The notes under the pieces were generated by a model. The model did no database searches and was not told where the DNA came from. It worked only from the letters and a program-made list of their open reading frames with translations. From NCBI RefSeq assembly GCF_021018895.1, contig NC_079375.1, forward strand, positions 3,806,560-3,870,559: a DNA stretch of 64,000 bases. The letters are read 5' to 3'. Position numbers and translations under genes: made by a program. Each line of letters opens with the position of its first letter. Within the stretch, counting starts at the first letter, position 1. Source of the stretch: Seriola aureovittata (Eukaryota > Chordata > Actinopteri > Carangiformes > Carangidae). Positions 23,801-38,800 of this stretch are shown one piece after another.

Positions 23801-26800
23801 AGCTCAGATTTAACTGGAGGGTAAAATTGCCTGGAGATTAAACACACTGCCTCTGACCGGGCAAAGACTCAAATAGAGACTGAATTGTGCAAGAATGTGC
23901 TGCACCATAGTGGCATAAAAGTTTCACCCCCCCACCCCACCTCCACTTCATAAAGGCTGCATCATGAAACACTGTCTTGTTGAATGAGTGTTTGCGTCAC
24001 TCCTATCTCTCCAGACAGCAAACACAGAAGGGATAAAAAAAAAAAAATGTTCTGGGTGTCTCAGATTATCAGTTTTTTTATATCTTGAGGCATTTAGCTG
24101 ACTCTTATCTACAGCAGCTTACACTGACCGAGCAGATGTAGTGTTTGCACATGAATGTTGACACTTTCTGTGAACTTTTTTGAACTTTCCTAAGCATGCA
24201 CCAGGTTTGTCGCACAAATCCAAGAGAGCAGAGATGGGACTTAAATCTCTGTGTAGTTTTTGCTGTTCACATCGTTTATACAGCATCAAATCCGCAAATC
24301 CTCGCCTCGTGTGAGGTACCTGTATTGTGATTGGTCGTTGCCGCCCACATCCGGACACCTCAGCTTCTGAACCAAGATCCGAATGATGCTGATGAACAGG
24401 ATGAAGTTCACCTTGGAGAAAAGGAAGGAAATAACTGAGTTATCGCAACAACCGAGCCTCAAGATCACCCTTGTGGGGTTTTCTACTTTGCTGCATTGGA
24501 CATTTTCCCACCCACCGAAAACACTGAATGGAAAGAAGAACCAGAAAAACAAACAAATTAAATGAGTCCAGTGAAAACTTTGTTTCTCTGGTGCATCATG
24601 TCTCCTTTAAAGCATCACTAGTGCCCATACAGAAATGTAATGTAGGACATATATGTCCCTATATCAAGAGCGATGTTGCCATATACAGTATATTGAATTT
24701 CAATATATGAAAAGTTATCAACATATAAAATAAAAATATATATTAAAGAATGTTATATACAAACTAAATAAATAAATCATAAATATACTGTATGTACATA
24801 TATTACATTTGCGTATGATAGTAATTACCTTGTAGGATTTTGCTAACGATTCAGTCGTTTTACCTGGATCTGTTAACTCTCGCCCTCAGTCTTTATTGTA
24901 TCATTACGCAGCACTGATGTCATGTTTGTAGCCATCAAACACGGATTATAAAAGCCTTTTGCAGGTGTCGCAATTTCATGAGTCAGCTTTTGAGATGAGC
25001 AACATTTGAGACAGAGATTTCAACCACAAGCAAATCAAAGGTTCAGTGATGAAGCCATTACAATGAGCTTTCAACTGCAGAGAAACTGAGCTGTTTTTCA
25101 TTTCACAGCAACCCACCTGGAACCAGAGTAAAGATACTAAATGACGAACTGCAAGTTTGTTTTTTTTTTTGGTCTTTGAGCTCTCCTCGTGTGATTCGTA
25201 ATAAATTAAATTTACACATCTGGCGGCAGCATAAATAATCATAGTTATCACGAAAAGACCTTCATCTGCAACTTCCCCCTGCTGAGACCTTTAAAGGTTG
25301 AAATAGCTTACATAACCCAGCGGGAGCACGGGAATACACTCAGCAGGAAATCCTGTGAAGTTAATACCTTGAGACGTGGGGTGCCAGCACATTATGTCGC
25401 CGTTACTGATGCTAAAAAGAATGCTCACTGATGCCTGTAGATCTGTTAAACAATTTATTGGGGTTTTTGAAAGGTTTTAAAGTCGACAGGGTCATGAACC
25501 ACAGCCCTTTAATGAGCTGCAAACTTTTCAACAGGTAAAAAGGACCATACAATCAAACATGTGTATCTTCTTTGAACATATTAATCCTTCACATGTGGAT
25601 AGAATTATTGGAAATAGAATTAACTGACTTTGAAACTCACATGAATGTCCCTTAAGTGCAACTCAGTTCTGTCGAATTTGATGCGTATACCTTTATGGGT
25701 TTACAAAGGCCATATATTCACCATAGAAAGTAAAAATAAGAAGAGATGAAGAGATATCAAAGGATGACAGCCACAATTATATCAAATCAATGAAGAAACA
25801 CAAAGCAATTAAATAAGTTCTTGGGAAATCAAAGGTTTTTGATGTCAATATTGTCTGCCCACTGGATTTTCTTTTGGCTGGATGCTAAGAAATTACTGTC
25901 CAATTTTCCCAACAACATCTGTATCCTTTGTATCATCATCCATTGTATCCATTTGGATGCACTTGAACCAACAGGCATATGAAACACTTGCAGGAAAAAA
26001 AGGTGAGTTAATGAACCTCAACCTACCATAATGGAGAATCCAATAGGTCCATTGATCACCCAGTTGGGTATGTGGTTGTCATTTCTCTCCCAGCATCTGA
26101 GGGCACCATACATAAACATAATGTAACTATTATAGTATACATAATATATTTGTAAACACACAGCAGAAGCAGAAAAGCAGGGGTGGTTACAAGCAGGAGT
26201 TCCAGGCTGCTACCTACTCTAAAAGCTTTCAGCAGACCTGAAAATCATTCGCTTCTGAAGTCAAACCTTTTGTCCCTCAGGTAGTGATGGATGGATGACG
26301 CCACATGAAACTCTGGGGCTTTCTTAATAAGATTTGATGCCTTAAACAAAGAAAGTAAAGTGACACCTGGTGGTTTACAAAACTCATAGCAGACTTTCAA
26401 CACTGGAGCCAATTACCTATCTCTACCTTCAAGGCAAGTCTTAGTCAAGTCACATATCCATCCTGTTTTGGACACTTATCCAGGTCTAGCTAAGCAAAGT
26501 AGTCCAGGGGTCCATGTCATCAGCCATGTCCTCCAGCTCTTCCAGGAGGATCATAAGATCTTAAATTGTGTACCCTCTTGCATGAGTTTTCTCCTAGTTT
26601 GACATACCTGGAAAAATGGAGGGCGTCCAGGAGGAATCTCTACTGTTGGCTGAAACAGGTTAATCCTACTGTAATTACCCAAAGCCAATACCATAGGCAA
26701 GGACAGGGAAGTAGATCACCTGGTAAATCGAGACCTTCACCGTCAGACTCAGCTTCCTCTTTACCACATCAGTCTGGTACAGCATCTACATCATGACTGA

Positions 26801-29800
26801 TGCGTCACAACTCTGATTCAAATATAAGATGACCCCTGGTTTTTTAAACCTTTTTTTCCGGAAAAAAATATCTACTTATATTTGCGCCAATACAATAATA
26901 CAACTAATAAACTTTTGATTAATTTTAATGTTAACTTCTCCTCAAGACAAACCCACTGATGAAGTCAGTGGCGAACTGGGTGGTCTATCTCCCTGGACCT
27001 CTAAAGCTGCGTTCAGACCGACTTCAAGAGGGCTGTGTAAAAAAAACATCCCTCTCATTTGTTTGAATAGAATCTGCCTGTTGGGGATGGATGTAGCAAA
27101 ATGATGCAGGGTCATCAAGCATAAAAAGTTGAACCAGGATCTGGAGCTTTCAACTGCATCTCGCTGCTTTATATCAGCAGATGCCACTGGGTCACTGTTT
27201 AAAACTTCCAGAAAAAGCAATGTAGTGGACTTTATTCTAAGATCGTTTTCGCCAAACCACTATTCACAAGGTCAAGAATGAACTTTCATTAACATTCTCC
27301 ACACAGTTTCTTCACCCTGTGGAACTGCGTCATTGCTTTCCTTGATTATCAGACTGCTGCTCTGCTGCAGAGTTGTTTCACAGAGTCATTTTAAAAATAC
27401 GCCCACTCAGTGCGACTCACTCAATAATAAGCTGCAGTGTCAGCTGTAATAATGTACGAAAGAGGCCGAGCAGCTCAGCGGCAATGGGCTCATATGACGA
27501 CGACTCAATGCAAATCCCACTGGCTGAATTATACAATAGAGCGCTCTTTGACATGTGGGATATTTGTCTTATTATTTCTGGAAACCAAGCCACACTCTCA
27601 TGTGGCCACTCGCTGACAGAATCTAATCGATAAATGTAATATGTGGACTTAATGGAATAACAGATGCAGTCCCTGTTGAATACCAACGTATGCCACTCTC
27701 TAATATGACTGAAACTCCCCTAATGATGGAGAATGATTCCACAGAATGGATGGCGTACTCTCATATATCCACTTGAAGCAAAAAAGAAAAAAAAAATTAA
27801 TTCAATTTAAATTAAAATGTCAGACAACACGTGGTATGCAGATTCCTGTGATACAACTTAATCCGACTTGAAGGACATTACGATGTGCACAAATACCAAA
27901 TCTGAATCACATTTTCATGTTGATGAGTGATTAGCTGTTGGCGGCACTCACCCGGTGTCTTCCAGATAGATCCTTGTCATCACCCACGCAAAGACGAACA
28001 CAGTGGGGATTCCTGTGAACAGCCACCAGGAAAACATTGATATAATGTAGGTAAACATAATCCATCTATTGTTTAGATCTGAGACAGTACCAGTCTTAAT
28101 GTTTATTTTTAGTATTTAATTTACTACGATTATTTTACATTTTGTATAGTATAACTTAATATGTGTTTTATAGATTATATAATACTATATAAGAATTTAT
28201 AAGTATAAAAATATACTGTATATATATATATATATATAAAATTCTAAAAAGCTCCATAGAGCACATGTAGCTATTCGATTCAGTGTTACCATGGAAAAGT
28301 TGTGACTACCCACCCCAGCCGATGAACATGTAGACGATGAAGTGTCTGTTCTCAGAGAAGATGACGACGAGCAGGGTGTGGAGGTACAGACCCTCCACCA
28401 GCAGCCAGAAGAAGTTGGCCATGATGAAGTACTGGAAAAATACTAGGCTGGCTTTACATCCCACCTGAAAAATACACACCAAGGGCAAAAATGCATATTA
28501 GAGAAGCACCTAAAGGTCAAAGATATGACTAGCTTATAGACTTTGTATCTAAATCCTGAATGCTCAAATGTTAAATGTCAAAAAACCATTAGAAATTCTG
28601 TAACAGCTTTATCACTGAAACAAAATTAACCGTTAAGTCATTTTCTCAACATCTTATTGTTTGTCTTTGCAGAGCTGTATTTAACCACAGTGTTGAACAG
28701 GACTTTATGCTAATTATTTTGATACACTAGATGTGGGTTTACATTCTCATTTTTCCACCAGGGAAATTGGTGGGATCACAACAATACAAGCAGATACGAG
28801 TTTAAAGGTCAGAGCACCCTGACAGTGTTCCTGCAATTATTACAGACGTTTCCACTCCAAGATGAGAGGAACGTTAAATAAGAAAGGATCAAATGTCAGA
28901 GCTTTAGTGCGTCTAAAGTTTTAATCCGTATCAATGGATGTCAAGTACTGAGAGTTGTCAGTGGATGATTGTTGAGATTCTTAGTCTTGTGTGTTTCTTT
29001 TTAGGGTTTGTTTTTATGTCTTTATTGGACAGCAGAGAGAAGACAGGAAACAAAGGAGGGAGATCGGATTGTGGAAGTTCTGGCTCATGGTGGATGGTGG
29101 GTGTCTTAAGCACCCACCACCCAGTCACCCCCCCTCTGAACTGATATGTCCTGATTTAAATTATTGGTTCAATTTCATACTGCTCAAAAAATGAAATATG
29201 AATTAAATATCTGATCTGTAATGATCTTTCCAAACTAAAACTGCTGGATTTGTAAAATGCAACATACCACCATGACAGATCTGATGTCAGCTGTTAACTT
29301 GTCTATTCAAATTAACAGAGCTGTGTCAAATTCTAAACAAGATTATGTGATTTGTAGTTGGCTTAATTAAAGTCGGCATGAATTCAAAGCAGTAATTAAG
29401 ATTTTAACATCAACTCAGATTCACCTATTTTTTTTTTATTAAAATGTCCACACAAACCTGTAAAAGCACATTAAAGACCACCTCTGCCCCAATAAAGGAG
29501 CTATTTGCAAGTTTTGCTAATTGCTACATAGCTAACGCTACCATTGACAGCTGTTTACTTCAGCCATTGCTGTGTTTATAATACAAGAGTTATAATATGT
29601 CCTCTGAGCAGCACTGTTTCTTCACGGCAGTCTGGACGCTAGTCAAGTCAAGTCAAGTCAAGTCAAGTCAAGTCAATTTTTATTTGTTTAGCGCCAATTC
29701 ACAACACACGTTATCTCAAGGCACTTTCCAAATAGAGCAGGTCTAGACCTTCTCTTTATAATAATATTTACAGAGACCCAACAATTCCCAACAAGAACAA

Positions 29801-32800
29801 GCACTGGGCGACAGATGCAAGGAAAGACTTCCTTTTAAGAGGCAGAAACCTCGAGAATGCAGAACTGGACACAGGGTGGACGGCCCCACTGCCTAGGCCG
29901 ATTGGGTTGGGGAGAGAGAGAGAGAGAGAGAGAGAGCAAAGAGGAAAAGAACAAGAACGTACAGTGATAGCAATATTAACAATAGTGACAGTAGCGGCAG
30001 TAACAGCGATAGTAATGTAGTGGCAACTGCAGTGCTCATACTGATAAAAGAAAGATAGATAGATAGATGGATACTGTATTTATCCCCTAGCTGAAATTCA
30101 TGTGTCCATTAGCTCATTGTTGATAATAATTATAAATAAGTAATAATAATAATAAATAAGTTAGTGATAAATAAACAATAATAATAATTAGATTAGTCCA
30201 CTTCCTTTGGCTGAGGTGTTGTATAGCCTGATGGCAGTGGGAACAAAGGATCTCCTGAACCTCTCTGTTCTGCAGCGCAGTGAGATGAGACGTTTGCTGC
30301 AGCTGTAGCTGCTTCTCTGTCCTGCCAGAATGTTGTGGAGAGGATGGTTGGTATTGTCCAAGACGGCCTCCATCTTACATTGTATGTGTCTCTCCACAAC
30401 AGTCCTGAGTGAGTCCAGACTCCTGCCAAGCACAGACCCTTTTTTACCAGCTTATCCAGTCTGCTTGTGTTCGTGTCGGACATGCTGCCGCCCCAGCAGA
30501 CTTCAGCATAAAAGAGTCCACTGGCCACCACTGACTGATGCATGAAAACATATGCAGCATTTCACTGCAGACGTCAAAGCTTGCTATCTTCAGTAGAAGA
30601 AAAGAAGTGATAGAAAGAGAAGAAAAACACCACTGCTTTCAATCTCCGGAGACAGCTGTTGGTGAGTAAATGAATAAAGTTTGATGCTGAACTCTGAACT
30701 TGCAACTTTTCTTTTAGACTGACTTAGCTGTTAATGCTAATGTTAGCTTTGTAACAATGGAAAAACTTACAATTAGCTCCTCTAATCTGTATATTCCAGA
30801 CACACTAGTGTAGCTAAATATCCTTGCTCTGCACCTCCAACTCATCAGATGTAACATATTCATTGGCATAGCAATGATTGTTTTGAATACACCGAACATA
30901 TGGATGTAATGTGGAGAAATGGATTATCCTGCAGACATTTTGACCCTTTTGTTTGGGACTCTCATCTCCACTGGAATCCATGATAACTGCTGAGTCAAAC
31001 TCAACTAAAGCTGCTGTTCTCTGTCAACATAAAAACCAACATTACAAGCCTGCAAATAATTATTTCATAGATTTTTGGCAGCGTATTCTATTAAGCACTG
31101 ATGATTCTGAGAGGTTTGCTTGTTTTGTTAAAGGAAAAAGTGTTTTTGCAGCCTGTAAAGTAATGTACCGGAGATGTATTGGCACTGTTATTGTTATTGA
31201 GGTTGTGCAGTGCCAATCATAATACAGTATGTGGCTGCAGAGGAGCTTCCCTTTCTCTCTAAATTAGACAACATATAGTGAGTCCAGGTGGATAAAATTC
31301 ATTGTCAGTAAATGAACTGTCACAGAAGATGGTTTGTCAATTTTTATCACGTTGATAGCGCTGATTGATTTTTACAAAACTTTCACGTAAATAGAAAAAA
31401 GTGACGACTCACTTCTATGAAAACAAATTTACATTTTCAATTTCAGCTTCACACTCGAGCTGTCTCCGCTCGGTGACAGTTGTGCTGTTAACGCTCGAGT
31501 GTGTCACTCGCTCGCTCGGGGATCAGTGAGGACAGGGGTGGTGATCTCACCAGTGACGGCTGGTTGGAGCACTGCGAGGTCCGGTTGAAGAGGATGTCGT
31601 CCTTCACCAGCACGGCCACGGCTCTCAGGATGAAGGAGAAGAAGAGGTTGAGGTGGATGTAGTTCCTGGTGCAGTGGAGCTTCCTGCACAGATGTTGCAG
31701 ATACATGACATACGGGTGATGGAAGATTAGTTTAAAACATGAGTAGTGTAAAGCATGCCAATATTAGCTGTCAGGTGGTGGTTGGTCGCAGGAACAATGC
31801 GTTTCGCCTGTGGCTTCTTCACATACATAGATCACATGACTTATTATCATCGTCTACTTTGTGTTTTAACAGTTTTTTTTTATTTTTTTTAACATTTTTC
31901 CAAAAGATAAACATATTACAAAGGTAAACATTTTCCAAAATAAAACACACAATAATATTATACATTATCAAAAATCACAGTATCATTAATATTACCAGGG
32001 CTTCAAAAGAAAAATGTCAAATGACAAAATGAAGAAGATGATAATTGGTGATGTGACCAATGGATTGGTATTCATCACACCTTGTAATTATACTGAGTGA
32101 ACCTGAAGAAGCCACAGGCGAAACGTGTTGTTCGCTCTCAATTAAAGTCACACGGAAATCATCTCAGTGTGTGGTGCTTTAGTTTGATTTTCATGAATAT
32201 ACAGAATTTTAAAACACAATGGTCTTGGCTACCTTCTATTGCAGGTTCTCATTTAGTTGAGCATTTTGTCAGATGACCCTGCATTTTTTATGCCAAAGCA
32301 CTTTTTTTGAGAAAGCTTGTGACGCCAGCGATTTCTACAGCTTTTAGCTGCATCTTCCTGAGCTGAAAAACCTTTAAGCACTTTAAGCTACATTAAATGC
32401 ATGAGTTGTGGTTTATAATAAATGTGTTCAGCCTCTGGTGAAGCTAAAAACTTTCTTTACAGTCACTTTTCAAATCTACAGGGAGACTCTGCACAACACA
32501 CTCCACCAATGGGTGGAGTGTAAAGATATAATGAGCTTTCACTCAGAGATAAGAGCTGTAAAATCTAGGAAAAATTAATATAGTATGTACAAGTTTTATG
32601 ATAGTAAATCCTCTTATATTAAAATGCAGGCTCCTCTACCACTTGTATCAAACACATGTACACTGAGAAAAAACTCTTTTTTACTCCAGCTCAAATGTGC
32701 TGAATTAAATGAGCCCTTAGCAAAGTTTTTCACGTCTCTTGAATAAAATATCTTCTTACAGATATGTGGTTTTTCCGCATATTTACCACATTAAGTTCAA

Positions 32801-35800
32801 AGGTTCCACTCCTGTGGTCAAACCTCCTGTGGCTTTTTAAAGCTAATCCCAGCAGCAAACAAATCAACATAATTTAAATGAACAAAATGAAGGAAACTAA
32901 ATAAAAAAAAAAGATGTGTCTAATTGCAGTGCTTGTTCATTTAAAATCTAATTAAACCAACAGCATTTCCTTGGACTCTGACATGTCAGTCAGCACATGG
33001 AGATTAAAAAACACCAGAAAGGAACTGAGCATGAAATTTACGCCAGCCAGTTTTCCTCTGTTACTGATATTTTTATATTTATTTATTTTTTTATTCCAGT
33101 TATGTGAAGACCCAGCTTCTCCATTGAAGATTTATCTGGTGTAATACAATTGCAATATTTGGTCTTACCGGAACAGACAGAGGATGGCGCTCCCTGTGGT
33201 GAGGGCGATCAAAGACAGACTGTGACCCAGAGTGTATAACGTCTGCACGACCACGTAGAAGACCAGCTGCAGACACAGAGAGAAGAGCAGGTGGGTTATT
33301 TTTCTTTTCTAATCATCTTTATTACGGCATCATCAGTCTCTCAGGCAGTTAGTTAGTGTGTCAGTCCAGTGCTTTGGAAGATATATCTCTGAATCTTGTC
33401 AAGTTACTGCAACAGCACAGTTATTGTGCCTCTGTTAGCAACAAGCTACCAGCTGTGTTTTGGTACTGGGGTGATACTGAGTCTTTTTCTTCATTTTGAT
33501 ATTGTTAAGTTGTTGCCTCCACACATTTTTTTGCCACATTAGTGGCGCGACTCTAACGATGATGCCGGTCCGTCTGTGTCCCAGTTTGTCTTGGATTGTC
33601 CCGGTTTCAAGCTCAGTGTGCCAATTTCTGACAAATATCTGCAAGCACTAAAATGTCCCGGTTTTCAGCAAAATTAAAAGGATAATTCTAATATTTACTT
33701 GTTTTCAGCACTTACATAGACTTTTAGAATGTTTTGTCCCACTCATTACCTAACCCAGTATAAAAACATAAACAATGCACCATGCGTTTCAGTGTGAAGC
33801 TGTCATGATTGTTGCTACCCTGAGTCATGCTGCCATGACGATGACAGCTGTTTCTGGTTAGATGGTTAGCCGTCATGCTGAAGATGAGGAGCTCCAGAAA
33901 GGTTACTCCTTCCTTCAGGTAAACAGAAACGAGAATGAAATGAAATTTGAATTGAATTTAAATTTCTTACAAACATTCATGTTCCAATTAGAATGAATTG
34001 TGATCACTTTGGTGGACAAAGTCAATTGACATTCCCTTCAAACTCATTAGGCGAATTACCAACTACTGGCATGCTAATATGCTAAGCTAATATGGCGGAC
34101 ATGTTAATATTATACCTTCTTAGCATCAGCATGATAGCATTGCCACTGTGAGCATGTTAGCATTGTGACATTAGCATTTAGTTAAAAAAACAGCAGTGAC
34201 AGTTTTCAGGAGATAGAAAATTTAATTGCAATTAGCGGCTTGAATTTTGGACAGAGATTTGTATGAATACACACATTTGTAGGAAAACCTGTATGTTAAA
34301 TGTTAACATATATACTGTAGGTAGTTTTACATTATGATCTGTTAATCTACACAATATAATAATTTGAGAGCATGGATTACTAATACATTTGCACAAGTAA
34401 AAAAAAATAAATCACCTATCACCTGCAGGACTCCATACACACTACAGGTCAGAATGCTAAGGAATCTGGTGTGGACGTTCGTGGCCACTAGATGATGAAC
34501 TAATATATTTTTTGAACCATAACAGAACACCTTAAGTTAAACAAAGGTAAACTGCTATTAAACAGTAGAACAAGAACAAAGATGGCTCTCCCCTAAACAC
34601 TCATTGTTGATGTTTGTATGTGTTTCTGCTCTGATGATGCTTTTCTCTACATTTACATCTACATTATACAACTAATATTCACAGTTCTGTTGGTGACAAA
34701 AAGGGAGATTAACCGATAAGAGAGCAAGTGTTATAGTGAAATAAAAGATCTTATTGGAGTTTTATATTCAATTGATCAGTATTGGGTTTTGATTAAAATG
34801 ATTGCCATTACAGGTGCAGGAGGAGGAGGTAGAGACATGAGGGAGAGAGGGTGAGAGAGCAAGGGAATATAAGAGAAAGAAAGAGAGAGAGAGGCGGGAC
34901 AGCACAATGGGCAATTCAGCAGCGTCGTTCATGACCCGAAACGAGTGAACAGGAGGAAGCTGCTGTTACACAACAGCAAAGAACCAAAAAAGCATGAACA
35001 CAGGACAGCAGATGTTTGATTTCATAATTGAGATATCTTCCATGTGAGGACAGAGACACAGAAATCTAACTATTTACTCACCCAGTGACATCTCTTATTA
35101 CACAAATATGGACTTTGTTGATGATAAATAATCTAATTTCCCTCGGTGAAACATCTTTGGCTTTGTTGTAAAATACAGCATCGATCAAAAGTGTTTTTTT
35201 CTTACAAAACACAAATTATGCATCTTTTTTTTTTTTTTCTACCATTATGCTTGACTTCAGGAATAATCATTTGAAAAGTTTCTGTGAAATCTGGTGGATA
35301 CTGTCACACACACAGCCTGAGTAAAGCCAACATACAGACACCGCCGTCCCGAGAGCCACGCTGCCAGCACGGCCAAACACTGAACAGTGATGTCTCATTA
35401 CTACATGAAATAATAAAGGAGCTCCAAACTGTGAGAACACAGAGACCTAAAGCTGCTCTGGTCTGCACTCTGTGTGACCCTCTGTCCTGTTCCCACTCTG
35501 CGTTGTGAAAGGTCCTGTAATGTGTCAACAGTAATTAACCAAGTCAACGTCCTTTTACTCACAGAAATAAAAGCAAGGAAGGGAGACTGAAAGGGGGGAA
35601 GCAAAAGTTTTCGCAGAATTTCTTCTTTAATACAATGTTATTTTTTCACTTTATGAGAAATACAACAAAACTTCATGTTAAACTTCAAATAAACAGCAGG
35701 TGAATAAATACAAAATTTATTGGAAAGTGAAAAGGAAGAAAGAGAAAAAGAAGAGATAATAACCACCTTATGTCACCTTTGACCTGACCTTATTCCAGGT

Positions 35801-35842
35801 GAGTGTGTCCAATACCTGTATTCTGTCCTGAAGGATATATGA

Positions 35843-35890
<48 letters not shown>

Positions 35891-38800
35891 GCACACACAC
35901 ACACACACACATCTGGATCTGCACAGCAGTGTCATCAGTGCAGTTTGTTTACGGCTGCTGTGACAATAAAATGACGCTCTCTGCTGGTCCATCAGTGGCT
36001 TCCTGATGTTCTGAAATGACTGATCATTACCTTCACACTCAGAGCTGATCCTCCCATGTGGTAACACACTAAAGATCTCTTTGTTCCACAAAGCAACAGT
36101 GGGAGGAGACTCCTTGATCCTTTCGAGCAAAATACATTTTCTTGCCAAAAGCAATAATTTATCCAGCAAATTCAATTTCAGAGCGGGAAAGAGACACATC
36201 TTTAGAGGATAGACTAAAGAAAAAACGGAATCTTTTTTCATTTTAACTCTGAAGCTCCTCTGCAAAAACTGACATACACATTTACATTGAGAATTGACTT
36301 AACTGATTTAAAAATATATTCAGTTTTGGTTCATGTGTGAAATGAAGCAGAATTCAGATTAAGAGGACAGTAGAAAAAAAGCAGAAACAGCTATTTTTTT
36401 TCTGTCTTTTCGTAACTTTCCTTTTAATCTTAATCAGGACATAAAATATGTGTCTCTTGTGTTTCAGCGCAGATGTGATGCAACAAGGCCTTTTTTTTTT
36501 TGCTCTGAATGAAGGTTTGCATCAGATCTGAGCAGGCTCATTATACGACGAGTGTCGGAGGATCAAGAGAGTGAGTGTTTTGTTGTTGAGAAAACTTTTG
36601 TTTCTGGCACCAAGAGCTGAATAACTGATAAATTCCTGTTAGGGACAGAAACAAAGAGATTGAAATCTGCCAATAAATGCTATCTCTCTCTCTCTCTCTC
36701 GCTCTCTCTGCGAGTGTGTCCTGTTATCTTGCTTCCTCGGAAAAAGATGTTATGTGTTTGATTTCCTCTCGAGTCTTTTTAGTGAGAAAATTAGTGTGCT
36801 TGTTTGACAAGAAGCTAAAACCCACCAGACATCAAGTTTACATCCACTTTAAAAGGGCATACCCGTTGCTGTGTGTGTGTGTGTGTGTGTGTGTGATGTG
36901 CTCCATCCCATTTGTCTTCTATTCATCACTGTCCCACCTCCTCAGCTCACACACACACACACACACATCCTGCCTCTTCAGTTTGTTTGAGCACATTTCT
37001 TTCAAAAATAAAAATATGGCTTTAGCCCTTTTCAGACAGTTATTTTGTAAATGTTAACGTTACCTGTTGCTCTTATGTCTCAATAAGCAGCTGACGACAA
37101 ATTTACTTGGTTGGACCTTAAGTGTCTGAACTGAATGTAGTCAAATGAATGCTTCGCCATCAATCCTAGTAATAAATAGAATTATGATCTCCTTTCCTCA
37201 AAGAGAAACCTCTCACACACCAGCTGCACCAACATTTTGGTTCTTTCCAACAAGTCTGAATAAAGTTGTGCATTTAGGTCAAACAAACAAAAACAAACAA
37301 ACAAACAAACAAACAAACAAACAAACAAACAAACAAAATGTTGTCACTTTTACAGACAACAACATGAAACTTCTGGCCCAACATATGCCACGGTCCTTGG
37401 CCCAAGTCTTGGCCATATATACTTAGATACTGGCTGTTATCCTCTGGTATTGTCTGACAGCCAAAAGGTTTTCTGAATGTGCGGCAGAATAGGTCCAGAT
37501 GTGGAAATAGCATCTGACAATCATGCTGTGTATGTGTCATGTCCAAGAAGAAAGGTTAAGTTATGTTTAGTTTTGTATGTCTCGTGACTTCTTGTTTTAT
37601 TTTGAAACCTAACTCTCCTCTCGTTTCAGGTAACTTCCTCCTTTCCCTTGTGTGTTTCCCACTGGTCTGATTGTCTGCCCCGCCCTGATTGTTTCCACCT
37701 GTTTCCCATCACCTTGTGTGTGTATATAGTCTGCATTTCCCTTTGTCCTGTGCCAGTTCGGCTTGTTGTCAGAGAACCACACCAGCCACATTATCCCAAG
37801 TCAGGTTTTTAAATTCTGTGTTATGTTTTTGCCATAGTCTTGCTTTAAATTATTTTGATGCTTAGTCTTTGCTTGTGTCCTGAATCTTTGTTGGTTTTCC
37901 TCGAAAGAGTGTTTTTTTTTTTTTGGTTCTACAGTTTTTCCTCTCTGTGAGTGAATTTTATTTGGGTGCTTTGAATATATATTCCTCTGTAAGAGTGATT
38001 TTTCTTTGCTACTTTGTTGTGGAACCAGGTGTACACCGGGCCAGAAGATAACAAGCATGTGGCCTGAGTATGGGCCGGCTTCATTTTGCTATCTGCATAT
38101 TTCAGGTCTGAAAAAAACCATCAAATCAGATAATCTGCAGTTATTCACAACAGCTGATGCTTTTGCAGCAACTATGAGAGTTTAGAGTTCAGAAAACATC
38201 TTTCATCTTATTACTTTCAATGGAAAAACAATGATGTGCTTGATGTAATTTACACACATTAAACACGAGGATCTGTGTTTTGTAACAGTGGTTTGGTTTC
38301 TCAAAAAAAATCTTTTCTTCCTCTCCACTGTCACCAGGTGCAAAAAGGAAACAAGGCCAGAGAAGCATAGGAGTGAATTTTTATTCATTCAGTTAATAAT
38401 TTTCCTTTCACAAGCTCACTATGCCATGAATGTGATGAGGGCCATGTCCACACACCTACATCTTTGTCAATGTTGTGTATAAGATTATCTTTTTGATAAA
38501 TATCAATTTAATCACAACATCTTCTGAAATATTTTGGGTAACAACAAATTTCTGCATCAGAGAAAGTTGAGGGCATCCCAAAGCTTAATGAGGAGACCCT
38601 CCACAGCCGCGACTGTGACTCCACACAAAGTTACACTCTGTCAGTGAATGAGAACAGTCTGCTCTGAGTGGGAGTGTGTAGGGACCGGATTGGAAGTGGG
38701 CCTTAAATACAGAAAGGAGGCAATAGAACACAGGTGAAACACATTAGGGCAGGGCAGACAATCAAAGTGGAGGGAAACAGGAAATGAATGAGTTTGGGCC

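Larger units (their letters stand above)
29496..30781. mobile_element. small inverted-repeat element split by LINE insertions (intron 6)
   Basis: Terminal inverted repeats 29496-29515 and 30762-30781 agree at 18 of 20 positions (AGGAGCTATTTGCAAGTTTT at the left). The element itself is 29496-about 29640 plus about 30541-30781. The middle 900 bp is LINE-derived and entered later. Relatives are at 8317-8480 and 63518-63870. Confidence 0.7.

Noticed and set aside
35768..36265. 165-residue minus frame
   Set aside because: It runs through the CA/GC microsatellite at 35844-35911 (alternating Cys-Val), so the length is an artefact.
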